Made by a program: the position numbers and the translations under genes. From contig DCVY01000108.1 in NCBI GenBank assembly GCA_002327945.1, forward strand, positions 1 through 6,057: 6,057 nucleotides of DNA, written 5' to 3'. Origin of the DNA: Acidovorax delafieldii (lineage in GTDB: Bacteria > Pseudomonadota > Gammaproteobacteria > Burkholderiales > Burkholderiaceae_C). The notes below the pieces were generated by a model that was not told the origin of the DNA, searched no databases, and was given only the letters and a program-made list of their open reading frames with translations. Below, one piece after another: positions 1-6,057 of this stretch. Within the stretch, counting starts at the first letter, position 1; each line of letters starts with the position of its first letter.

Positions 1-39
1 CATCCAACGGCCGTTTCTAGGCTGAATAGCGGGCGAGGG

Positions 40-1119
40 CTACACCAGCCGCGCCGCCACCAGTTCTTTCTTGAGGTAGGCGTAAAACAGCGGCGCAGCC
101 ACCAGCCCCGCCGGACCAAAAACGGCCTCGGCCACAAACATCACGCTGAGCAGCTCCCACACCCCCATCTGCGTGCGGCTGCCCACCACTTTGGCATTGA
201 TGACATATTCGGCCTTGTGGATGAGGATCAGGAAGCCCAGGCAGGCGACGGCTGCCATGGGCGACACCGACAGCCCCACGATGGTGATGACCACGTTGCA
301 CAGCAGGTTGCCCACGATGGGCACCAGTCCGGCCAGGAAGGTGAAAGTGATGAGTACCGGCGCGTAGGGCAATTGCAGGCCCCAGTAGGGCAGCACGAGC
401 AGCAGGAACAGGGCCGTGAGGAGGGTGTTGAAGGCCGCTATCCAGAACTGCGCCGCCACGATTTGCCGGAAGGCCTCGCCAAAACGGGTGATGCGCAGCG
501 CCAGTTGCTGCGCCAGGGGGCCGCGCACGAGCGCTGGCGGGCGCACGGCGGCCAGCGCGCCAATCAGCAGGCCGACATAGGCAAACAGCAGGCCCGCCAG
601 CCAGGCGCGCCCCGCCATGGCCAGCGCGCCGGCTTTGGCGCCCAGGTAGCTGGCGATGGCGCGCTGGATTTCGGCGGCGCCCTCGGGCAGGTACACCGCC
701 ATGTCGGCGGGCAGCTTCAGGCGCAGCTCCAGCACCGTGCGCGCCATGTAGCCCAGCAGCTCGCGGTATTGCTGCGGTAGCTCGACCACATAGCTGCGCG
801 ACTGCGTCAGGCCCACCGCCATCAGCACCAGCGGGCTGAGCATGACCAGCGCGGCGGCAACCACCTGGGCGCCGCGCGGTGGCACGCTGGCGTGGGACGG
901 CGGGCGCCGCAGCCGGGCGAACCAGCCGCTGAAGGCCCGCGTCAGCAGGAAGCCAAGGCACACACACAGCAGGCCGGGCAAAAGGCCGCGCCACATGATC
1001 AGCAGCAGGGCCGAGGCCATCAGCAGGTGGCTGGCGGCCTCGATGCTGCACACCACGGGGCGGGAGGATGGTGCCGCCAGGGCAATGCCTGTGGTGTCGG
1101 AGCGGGAGCGCGGCGCCAT
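40..1119 (-). CDS. AI-2E/PerM-family inner-membrane transporter
   Basis: This 359-residue polytopic membrane protein belongs to the AI-2E transporter (PerM, formerly UPF0118) family. Hydrophobic stretches lie near residues 31-60 (probably two close helices), 84-105, 166-191, 215-245, 250-275, 276-300 and 318-345. A large soluble stretch at about 106-165 matches the periplasmic domain typical of the family. Family-like motifs are FLAGLVPIVGNLL (261-273) and the C-terminal block from HKAEYVINAKVVG (301-313) to FGPAGLVAAP (334-343). Family members have been linked to export of autoinducer-2 or to Na+/H+ exchange, and many have no known substrate, so none is assigned here. The ATG at 1117-1119 lies 16 bases after the purM stop, which suggests a shared transcript; no strong Shine-Dalgarno sequence precedes it. 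The stop is TAG at 40-42. The family call is firm and the function is not. Confidence 0.9.
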   Translation of the reverse strand: MAPRSRSDTTGIALAAPSSRPVVCSIEAASHLLMASALLLIMWRGLLPGLLCVCLGFLLTRAFSGWFARLRRPPSHASVPPRGAQVVAAALVMLSPLVLMAVGLTQSRSYVVELPQQYRELLGYMARTVLELRLKLPADMAVYLPEGAAEIQRAIASYLGAKAGALAMAGRAWLAGLLFAYVGLLIGALAAVRPPALVRGPLAQQLALRITRFGEAFRQIVAAQFWIAAFNTLLTALFLLLVLPYWGLQLPYAPVLITFTFLAGLVPIVGNLLCNVVITIVGLSVSPMAAVACLGFLILIHKAEYVINAKVVGSRTQMGVWELLSVMFVAEAVFGPAGLVAAPLFYAYLKKELVAARLV

Positions 1120-1135
1120 CGGGGCCTGTGCGGTG

Positions 1136-2215
1136 TTAGCGGACCACTACGGCGGCGCCTTCGCCGCGCGGTGCAATCGTGCCAATGGAGTACACCTGCT
1201 CGCCCGCAGCGCGCAGCGTGGCGGCCGTGGCGCAGGCAGCGGCCGCATCCACCACCACCACCATGCCGATGCCGTTGTTGAAGGTGCGGTTCATCTCGAT
1301 GTCATCGATTCCCGCCGTTCTCTGCAGCCAGGCGAACAGCTCGGTCTGGGGCCAGCTGCCCTTTTGCAGGTGGGCAGCCATGCCTTCGGGCAGCACGCGC
1401 GGGATGTTCTCCAGCAGGCCGCCACCGGTGATGTGGGCCAGGGCCTTGATGCCGCCGGGCGAGGCGGCATCTGCCGAATGCGGGTGGGCGGCCAGCGCGG
1501 CCAGCACGTTCTTCACATACAGGCGCGTGGGTTCCATGATGGCCTGCTTGAAGGGCTTGCCATCCAGCGTGGCGGGCACGGTGTCTGCCTGAGCGCGCTC
1601 GATGCACTTGCGCACCAGTGAGAAACCGTTGGAATGCACGCCGCTTGACGCCAGGCCCAGCACCACGTCACCGGGCTTGACGCTCTGTCCGGTCAGGATT
1701 TTGGATTTTTCCACCGCGCCCACGGCAAAACCGGCCAGGTCGTATTCGCCCGCCGGGTACATGCCGGGCATTTCAGCGGTTTCGCCGCCGATCAGTGCGC
1801 AGCCCGAGAGCTCACAGCCCTTGGCGATGCCGCCCACCACGGCGGCAGCGGTGTCTACGTCGAGCTTGCCGCAGGCAAAGTAGTCGAGGAAGAACAGCGG
1901 CTCGGCGCCCTGCACCAGCACATCGTTCACGCTCATGGCCACCAGGTCGATGCCCACGGTGTCGTGCATGTTCCATTCAAAGGCCAGCTTGAGCTTGGTG
2001 CCCACGCCGTCGGTGCCGCTCACCAGCACGGGCTCCTGGTAGCGCTTGGGCACTTCAAACAGCGCGCCAAAGCCACCGATGCCGGCCAGAACGCCCTCGC
2101 GCATGGTCTTTTTGGCCAGCGGCTTGATGCGCTCGACCAGGGCGTCGCCTGCGTCGATGTCAACTCCAGCGTCTTTGTAGGACAGGGGGGTGGGGGTGGA
2201 TGCAGAGGAGCTCAT
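1136..2215 (-). CDS. purM: Phosphoribosylformylglycinamidine cyclo-ligase (AIR synthetase)
   Basis: PurM converts formylglycinamidine ribonucleotide plus ATP into 5-aminoimidazole ribonucleotide, the fifth step of de novo purine synthesis, as a cytosolic homodimer. The 359-residue product is slightly longer than the usual ~345 because of a short Ser/Thr/Pro-rich N-terminus. Hallmark blocks appear in order: [12 protein letters not shown] (13-24), [13 protein letters not shown] (66-78), the [13 protein letters not shown] segment (88-100) leading into [17 protein letters not shown] (103-119), [11 protein letters not shown] (143-153), [16 protein letters not shown] (187-202), [15 protein letters not shown] (262-276) and [11 protein letters not shown] (308-318). 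These carry the glycine-rich ATP-binding and catalytic regions of the PurM/PurL/ThiL superfamily, and nothing is missing. The ATG at 2213-2215 gives the N-terminus usual for this group, although no clear Shine-Dalgarno precedes it. It is divergent from hda and probably cotranscribed with the downstream membrane protein. Confidence 0.97.
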   Translation of the reverse strand: MSSSASTPTPLSYKDAGVDIDAGDALVERIKPLAKKTMREGVLAGIGGFGALFEVPKRYQEPVLVSGTDGVGTKLKLAFEWNMHDTVGIDLVAMSVNDVLVQGAEPLFFLDYFACGKLDVDTAAAVVGGIAKGCELSGCALIGGETAEMPGMYPAGEYDLAGFAVGAVEKSKILTGQSVKPGDVVLGLASSGVHSNGFSLVRKCIERAQADTVPATLDGKPFKQAIMEPTRLYVKNVLAALAAHPHSADAASPGGIKALAHITGGGLLENIPRVLPEGMAAHLQKGSWPQTELFAWLQRTAGIDDIEMNRTFNNGIGMVVVVDAAAACATAATLRAAGEQVYSIGTIAPRGEGAAVVVR

Positions 2216-2390
2216 GGCAGGGACGGCACGGACCAGCGTGCGCGGCAGACTAAAATTTGCGCAGATTTTACGGGGTGCGCGCGGCGCATCCTTCGTTCAC
2301 CCTTACTTCTCGCCCCATTTTGCCGTTCAAACCCATGCTGTTTCCTGCCATTGATCCTTGCGCCGGCCGTTGTGCCTGCGGGCTGCAGCC
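2216..2390. promoter_or_regulatory. Divergent purM/hda spacer, likely both promoters
   Basis: This 175-base gap lies between the divergent starts of purM and hda, so both promoters are expected here. The most distinctive part is an AT-rich island at 2251-2270 in otherwise GC-rich DNA. TAAAAT, close to a -10 hexamer, occurs on both strands there (2251-2256 rightward, 2265-2270 leftward). No convincing -35 hexamer at 16-18 bases was found for either; the best rightward candidate, CGGACC at 2229-2234, matches only 3 of 6 positions. No DnaA box and no match to the E. coli PurR operator was seen. The promoter role follows from the layout and is not shown by motif quality. Confidence 0.5.
2251..2270. 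promoter_or_regulatory. 20-bp near-perfect palindrome, candidate operator
   Basis: The sequence reads TAAAATTTGC then GCAGATTTTA. Nine of the ten base pairs are symmetric; only the pair 2257/2264 (T with G) breaks the dyad. It lies 36 bases before the purM start and 121 bases before the hda start. The symmetry and position suit a dimeric regulator or two back-to-back -10 elements. Its AT content contrasts with the flanks. The symmetry is seen directly; any regulatory role is inferred. Confidence 0.45.
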
Positions 2391-3089
2391 ATGAAACAGC
2401 TGGCCCTGGATATTGGTCTGGCGACGGGGCCCACGCTGGCGCGTTTTTTTGCCGGCCCCAACGAGGCCGCGCTGCAGCATCTGCAGCTGTGGGTGGGGGA
2501 CGGTCGCCAGCAGGACACCCGATCGCCCGTGCCCACCTACCTCTGGGGTGAGGCGGGCAGCGGCAAGACCCACCTGCTCAAGGCGGTGCACCGGGCCCTG
2601 AGCGACCAGGGCGCCAGCGTGGGCTGGCTCGATGCCTCGGTGGCCATGCCCGCCGAATTTGACGAGCGCTGGGCCGCCGTGGTTCTGGACGATGTGCACC
2701 TGTACAGCACCGCCCAGCAGGCCATGGCCTTCAACTGGTTTGTGAATGCCGCCAGCCCCGCCAACGGCGCGCCGCGCTGGGTGCTGGCGGCCGGCAACCT
2801 GCCACCGGCCGACCTGCCGCTGCGCGACGATCTGCGCAGCCGCCTGGGCTGGGGCCATGTTTACCAGCTGCAATTGCTGGACGAAACCGCTCGCCGCGCG
2901 GTGTTGCGCCAGGAGGCCGATGCCCGGGGCGTGTTTCTGGGCGACGAGGTGATGGACTTCATGCTCAACCGCTTCTCGCGCGACCTGGGCAGCCTCATGC
3001 AACTGCTCGACCAGCTCGATGCCTATGCGCTGCGCACCCAGCGCGCTATCACCATCCCGCTGCTCAAGGCCATGCTGGAATCTGAATGA
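2391..3089 (+). CDS. hda: DnaA regulatory inactivator Hda (AAA+ protein)
   Basis: Hda binds the DNA-loaded sliding clamp and stimulates ATP hydrolysis by DnaA, preventing re-initiation of replication (RIDA). The 232-residue product matches the 233 of E. coli Hda. QLALDIGL (3-10) fits the N-terminal clamp-binding motif (QLSLPL in E. coli). The AAA+ core has Walker A GEAGSGKT (53-60), Walker B VVLDDVH (97-103), a sensor 1 region around N136, the box VII arginine finger in SRLGWG (R151), and sensor 2 in SRDLGSLMQLLDQLD (R197). There is no C-terminal DNA-binding domain, which separates it from DnaA. ATG at 2391 is preferred over an in-frame TTG at 2358 because it puts the clamp motif at the extreme N-terminus; neither has a clear ribosome binding site. 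Unlike E. coli Hda, the Walker motifs are canonical. It leads the rightward gene group. Confidence 0.95.
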   Translation: MKQLALDIGLATGPTLARFFAGPNEAALQHLQLWVGDGRQQDTRSPVPTYLWGEAGSGKTHLLKAVHRALSDQGASVGWLDASVAMPAEFDERWAAVVLDDVHLYSTAQQAMAFNWFVNAASPANGAPRWVLAAGNLPPADLPLRDDLRSRLGWGHVYQLQLLDETARRAVLRQEADARGVFLGDEVMDFMLNRFSRDLGSLMQLLDQLDAYALRTQRAITIPLLKAMLESE

Positions 3090-3122
3090 TCACTCCCTGA
3101 GTGGCTGCGCCCCCCTTGCGCG

Positions 3123-3157
3123 GCGGCCCTGGCCTGGGCCGCGCCAGTTGCACTGGC
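3123..3157 (+). repeat. Two adjacent hairpins in the hda/phosphatase gap
   Basis: The first hairpin pairs GCGGCCC (3123-3129) with GGGCCGC (3136-3142) around a six-base loop. The second begins at the next base and pairs GCCAGT (3143-3148) with ACTGGC (3152-3157) around TGC. Both arms are perfect. No T-run follows, so this is not a standard intrinsic terminator. It could attenuate transcription, protect the 3' end of the hda message, or be part of a dispersed intergenic repeat. The next gene starts 28 bases downstream. The stems are seen directly; the role is open. Confidence 0.5.
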
Positions 3158-3185
3158 CGGTGGTAGCGCACAACGCAATCAAAGA

Positions 3186-3926
3186 ATGACTGACATGCAG
3201 GCAAATCACCCTCGCTTAACCCTGTTCGACCTGGATCACACGCTGTTGCCCATTGACTCCGACTACGAGTGGGGCGAGTTCACCATCCGCATCGGCTGGA
3301 ACGACCCCGTGGAGTTTGCGCGCCGCAACGACGAGTTCTATGCGCACTACCAGGCGGGCACGCTCGATGTGCACGACTATGTGCGCTTTGCCACCGAGGC
3401 CATGCGCCAGCGCGGGCCCGAGGCCGCTGCCGTTGCCCATGCGCAGTTCATGCGCGAAGTGATCGAACCGGCCATCCACCCGCAGGCGCGCGATCTGCTG
3501 CGCCAGCACCAGCAGGCCGGCGACGATGTGCTGATCATCACCGCCACCAACGAGTTCGTGACCCGGCCCATTGCCCAGGCCCTGGGGGTGCAGCAGCTGC
3601 TGGCCATGCCGCTGGAGCGCGATGCGCAGGGCTGGTACACCGGCGAAATCGACGGCATTCCCACCATGCGCGAAGGCAAGGTGCGGCGCATGGAACAATG
3701 GCTGGCCGAGCGGCAGCTTTCATGGGGCGATGTGGAGAGCACGTTTTACAGCGATTCCATGAACGACGTGCCGCTCCTGGAAAAAGTCAACCACCCGGTG
3801 GCCACCAACCCCGACGCCCGGCTCCGGGCGCTGGCGCAAGAGCGCGGCTGGCGCATACTGGATCTGTTTCCGACCGGCACAAACCAGAATGTGCAACCCG
3901 CCCCCGCGCGGATTGCCGCACCCTGA
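3186..3926 (+). CDS. HAD superfamily subfamily IB phosphatase
   Basis: This 246-residue soluble hydrolase is predicted to remove phosphate from a small metabolite through an aspartyl-phosphate intermediate. All four HAD motifs are present: FDLDHTLL with nucleophile D15 and acid/base D17, IITATN with T119, GKVRRM with K165, and YSDSMNDVPLL with Mg2+ ligands D190 and D194. The helical cap between motifs I and II (about 22-110) places it in subfamily IB, the group of SerB and CicA. It lacks the distinctive SerB wording, so phosphoserine phosphatase is not claimed. Other members act on histidinol phosphate or phosphatidylglycerophosphate, and the substrate cannot be read from sequence. The ATG at 3186 is used; Met4 (3195) is a possible alternative, better spaced from the purine-rich AAAGA at 3181-3185. 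It lies between hda and pcnB with gaps of 96 and 52 bases. The last ~15 residues are Pro/Ala-rich and probably disordered. Confidence 0.88.
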   Translation: MTDMQANHPRLTLFDLDHTLLPIDSDYEWGEFTIRIGWNDPVEFARRNDEFYAHYQAGTLDVHDYVRFATEAMRQRGPEAAAVAHAQFMREVIEPAIHPQARDLLRQHQQAGDDVLIITATNEFVTRPIAQALGVQQLLAMPLERDAQGWYTGEIDGIPTMREGKVRRMEQWLAERQLSWGDVESTFYSDSMNDVPLLEKVNHPVATNPDARLRALAQERGWRILDLFPTGTNQNVQPAPARIAAP

Positions 3927-3978
3927 ATTCGCACATTGACCGCATGTTTGCGCCGCTCCATCTGTTTACTGCACACCC

Positions 3979-5568
3979 ATGATCAAGAAGTTCATCGACA
4001 AACTGCTCCGCAAGTCCACGCCCGGCACCTCGCGCGGCAAACCGCATTTCGGCAAGCGTGAAGAAGTGCCTGCATCGGCTCACGGCATCAACCCCGAGCT
4101 GGTGGACCGCCGCGCCGCCGACGTCGTGGCCACGCTCAAGCAGGCGGGCTTTGAGGCCTACATCGTGGGCGGCGCCGTGCGCGACCTGCTGCTCGGCCTG
4201 CGCCCCAAGGATTTCGACGTAGCCACCAACGCCACGCCCGAGCAGGTCAAGGGCCTGTTTCGCCGTGCCTTCATCATCGGCAAGCGCTTTCGCATCGTGC
4301 ATGTGGTGCATGGCCGGGGCCGCGAGCACGAGGTGATCGAGGTCTCCACCTTCCGCGCCTACCTCGACAACGCCGCCGCCGGCCAGGTCGCGGGCAACGA
4401 AAAGACCAGCAAGGCCCAGCTGTCGGGCATGCAGCATGCCGTGGACGCCAGTGGCCGCGTGCTGCGCGACAACGTCTGGGGCCCGCAGGATGAAGACGCC
4501 ACGCGGCGCGACTTCACTGTCAACGCCATGTACTACGACCCGGTGAGCCAGATCGTGGTGGACTACCACAAGGGCCTGCAGGACGCCAGGAAAAAGACGC
4601 TGCGCATGATTGGCGACCCCGCCACGCGCTACCGCGAAGACCCGGTGCGCATCATCCGCGCCGTGCGTTTTGCCGCCAAGCTCGGCGCCCTGGGCTTCAC
4701 CATCGAGGCAAAAACGGCTGCGCCCCTGGTGCAGTCGCAGGCCTTGCTGGCCGAGGTGCCGCAAAGCCGCATGTTTGACGAAATGCTCAAGCTGCTGCAA
4801 ACGGGGCATGCCATTGCCACCATCGAGCAGCTCAAGAAACTGGGCATGGCCTCCGGCATTTACCCGCTGCTGGACGTGGTGGTGGAGCGCGCAGACACGC
4901 CCTTCGTGAAGGCTGCCCTCACCGACACCGATCGCCGCGTCGGCGAAGGCAAGCCCGTGGCCCCCAGCTTTTTGCTGGCCTGCGTGCTGTGGGACGACGT
5001 GCACAAGGGCTGGATGGAGCGCCAGAACCAGCGCCAGCACCCGTTGCCTGCGCTGCAGGACGCGATTGATGACGTGTTCGACAAGCGCATCGGCGATGTG
5101 TCGGGCCGGGGCAAGCTGGCCGCCGACATGCGCGAGATCTGGGTGATGCAGCCACGCTTTGAAAAGCGTGTGGGCAGCGGGCCCTTTGGCATGGTCGACC
5201 AGTTGCGGTTTCGCGCCGGATTTGATTTTTTGCGCCTGCGCGCCGATGTGGGCGAAGTCGATGAAGCCCTGGCCGAATGGTGGCAGGACTTCCAGAGCGC
5301 CAGCGATGACCGCCGTGAAGACCTCATGGACCAGGCGCGCGAAGAGCAGAAGGTGCGCCAGAAAGCCCAGCCCGTGGTCAAGCGCGTGCCGCGCGCGGCG
5401 TCCGCTGCAGGGGCCGCACCCCATGACACAGCGGCTGGCAAGGCAGCTTTGCCGGACGACGCTGCCCCGCTGGCCGATGGCGAGGCGCCCAAGAAGCGCC
5501 GCCGCCGCCGTCGCAAGCCCGGTGGCGGCAGTGGCGAAGGTGCAGCCTCCGCAGCCGCTGGCGAATAA
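3979..5568 (+). CDS. pcnB: Poly(A) polymerase I
   Basis: PcnB adds 3' poly(A) tails to RNA, marking transcripts and RNA fragments for exonucleolytic decay; in E. coli it also controls plasmid copy number through RNA I. The 529-residue protein has a class II nucleotidyltransferase head: [12 protein letters not shown] (62-73) then [11 protein letters not shown] (78-88) with metal-binding D78 and D80, and a probable third carboxylate E121 in [18 protein letters not shown] (99-109) matches the signature separating bacterial poly(A) polymerases from CCA-adding enzymes. [12 protein letters not shown] (176-187) and [19 protein letters not shown] (217-235) complete the head and neck. The C-terminus (about 460-529) is low-complexity with KKRRRRRRK at 505-513, a likely RNA-binding tail. 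The ATG at 3979 gives the usual [10 protein letters not shown] start; no Shine-Dalgarno is visible. folK follows after 13 bases. No TTA, CTA or TCA codon occurs in the gene, leaving a very long open antisense frame. Confidence 0.96.
   Translation: MIKKFIDKLLRKSTPGTSRGKPHFGKREEVPASAHGINPELVDRRAADVVATLKQAGFEAYIVGGAVRDLLLGLRPKDFDVATNATPEQVKGLFRRAFIIGKRFRIVHVVHGRGREHEVIEVSTFRAYLDNAAAGQVAGNEKTSKAQLSGMQHAVDASGRVLRDNVWGPQDEDATRRDFTVNAMYYDPVSQIVVDYHKGLQDARKKTLRMIGDPATRYREDPVRIIRAVRFAAKLGALGFTIEAKTAAPLVQSQALLAEVPQSRMFDEMLKLLQTGHAIATIEQLKKLGMASGIYPLLDVVVERADTPFVKAALTDTDRRVGEGKPVAPSFLLACVLWDDVHKGWMERQNQRQHPLPALQDAIDDVFDKRIGDVSGRGKLAADMREIWVMQPRFEKRVGSGPFGMVDQLRFRAGFDFLRLRADVGEVDEALAEWWQDFQSASDDRREDLMDQAREEQKVRQKAQPVVKRVPRAASAAGAAPHDTAAGKAALPDDAAPLADGEAPKKRRRRRRKPGGGSGEGAASAAAGE
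5497..5514 (+). repeat. CGC triplet run encoding six arginines in pcnB
   Basis: Six consecutive arginine codons (CGC four times, then CGT, CGC) encode R507-R512 of PcnB. This is a short simple-sequence tract that keeps the reading frame if whole triplets are gained or lost. It forms the core of the basic C-terminal tail; slippage could alter tail charge between strains, though that is inference. Confidence 0.6.
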
Positions 5569-5581
5569 GCGCAGGTTTGGG

Positions 5582-6057
5582 ATGCAGGGTGAAATCACTC
5601 CTGTGGCCCCTGTTTCACCTTTGGCCCCGGCGGCGGTGTCTGCCTGGATCGGCCTGGGGGCCAACCTCGGTGATCGCCAGGCCACCTTGCGCACCGCGCT
5701 GTCGGCCATGGGGGCCTTGCCGGACACACGCGTGCAGCGGGTTTCATCCCTGTATGGCAGCGCACCGGTGGAGGCGGGCGGGCCCGACTATCTGAACGCC
5801 GTGGTGCAATTGAGCACCAGCCTGGCGCCACAGGCCTTGCTGGCGCAGTTGCAGGCGATCGAGCGGGCGGGCGGGCGAGAGCGGCCCTACCGCAACGCCC
5901 CGCGCACGCTGGACCTGGACATCCTGCTGTATGGCGACCAGGTGATCGACACCCCCACCCTCATGGTGCCGCACCCGCGGCTGCACGAGCGCGCGTTTGT
6001 GTTGCATCCCCTGGCCGAACTGGCGCCCGAACTGGTGCCGGCGCACCAGTTGGCGAA
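5582..6057 (+). CDS. folK: 6-Hydroxymethyl-7,8-dihydropterin pyrophosphokinase, partial
   Basis: FolK transfers pyrophosphate from ATP to 6-hydroxymethyl-7,8-dihydropterin just before dihydropteroate synthase in folate synthesis. The frame stays open to the window edge, giving 158 residues plus two bases of the next codon. As the family is usually about 160-170 residues, only a short C-terminal piece should be missing. Motifs are [12 protein letters not shown] (21-32), [10 protein letters not shown] (68-77), the signature [16 protein letters not shown] (104-119) with Mg2+-binding D111 and D113, and [19 protein letters not shown] (129-147). The ATG at 5582 is chosen because AGG at 5573-5575 lies six bases upstream; it gives about 20 residues before the core, longer than usual. 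In-frame GTG codons at 5603 and 5636 are alternatives, the latter giving a typical short N-terminus. The 13-base gap after pcnB suggests a shared transcript, as in the known pcnB-folK pair of E. coli. Confidence 0.93.
   Translation, partial: MQGEITPVAPVSPLAPAAVSAWIGLGANLGDRQATLRTALSAMGALPDTRVQRVSSLYGSAPVEAGGPDYLNAVVQLSTSLAPQALLAQLQAIERAGGRERPYRNAPRTLDLDILLYGDQVIDTPTLMVPHPRLHERAFVLHPLAELAPELVPAHQLA

Noticed and set aside
1..39. Minus-strand ATG at 1-3 and perfect palindrome AACGGCCGTT at 6-15 after the AI-2E gene
   Set aside because: The ATG could begin another leftward gene, but no coding sequence is visible within the window and no ribosome binding site precedes it; a 10-bp palindrome is easily due to chance in GC-rich DNA.
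217..780. Plus-strand open frames antisense to the AI-2E gene
   Set aside because: The predicted protein is Gln/Gly/His/Arg-rich with no family features, as expected for the reverse of a GC-rich membrane protein gene.
1247..1264. CAC triplet run resembling a microsatellite
   Set aside because: It encodes the conserved valine-rich strand after the NNGIGM motif of purM and is explained by codon preference.
842..1621. Plus-strand open frame spanning the purM/AI-2E junction
   Set aside because: It is antisense to two clear genes, crosses their boundary and has no recognisable motif.
2358..2390. Upstream TTG start for hda adding 11 residues
   Set aside because: It would bury the N-terminal clamp-binding QLALDIGL motif and has no ribosome binding site; ATG at 2391 gives the family's usual length. 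E. coli hda does use a non-ATG start, so it is not impossible.
2268..3002. Minus-strand open frame antisense to hda
   Set aside because: Low-complexity translation without family features; the hda frame holds all AAA+ motifs.
3123..3157. Intrinsic terminator after hda
   Set aside because: The stems are good, but no T-rich run follows, so it was listed as a hairpin pair instead.
3936..3970. Possible promoter for pcnB with TTGACC as -35 (3936-3941)
   Set aside because: The hexamer 17 bases downstream (CATCTG) does not resemble a -10, and the better TTTACT at 3965 is 23 bases away, which is too far.
3787..5727. A 646-codon open frame on the minus strand across pcnB
   Set aside because: Its codons register exactly with pcnB codons, so it stays open simply because pcnB has no TTA, CTA or TCA codon. 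The product is a low-complexity His/Ala/Gly/Leu-rich string with no recognisable domain, whereas pcnB is unmistakable.

Overview
The window looks like ordinary housekeeping chromosome from a GC-rich betaproteobacterium, most likely a member of the Comamonadaceae (Acidovorax-like). This is judged from the gene order, the strong G/C preference at third codon positions, and the wording of the Hda, PurM and PcnB proteins, not from a database search. Six protein genes are recognisable and all read as intact, except that the last runs off the right edge. No RNA gene, insertion sequence, prophage, CRISPR array or toxin-antitoxin module was seen.

Layout. Two genes read leftward: purM (AIR synthetase, de novo purine synthesis) at 1136-2215, followed 16 bases later by a PerM/AI-2E-family membrane protein at 40-1119. 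They are probably one transcript. A divergent spacer at 2216-2390 contains an AT-rich 20-bp near-perfect palindrome at 2251-2270, the best candidate regulatory site in the window. Four genes read rightward: hda (2391-3089, the AAA+ factor that inactivates DnaA at the replication clamp), a HAD subfamily IB phosphatase of unknown substrate (3186-3926), pcnB (3979-5568, poly(A) polymerase I) and folK (5582 to beyond 6057, folate pathway pyrophosphokinase). The gap between hda and the phosphatase holds two back-to-back hairpins without a U-tract and may be a worn copy of a dispersed intergenic repeat.

How the genes relate. The purM, perM-like and hda genes also lie near each other in gammaproteobacteria such as E. 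coli, and pcnB-folK is a familiar pair, so the region joins two conserved neighbourhoods. PurM feeds purine nucleotides, FolK feeds the folate cofactors that purine and thymidylate synthesis use, Hda limits initiation of DNA replication, and PcnB tags RNA for decay. Co-location fits growth-linked housekeeping but does not show a shared mechanism.

I found no convincing sign of a new biological system. The points most worth checking are the divergent palindrome, the canonical Walker motifs in this Hda (degenerate in E. coli Hda), the orphan phosphatase, and the hairpin pair.
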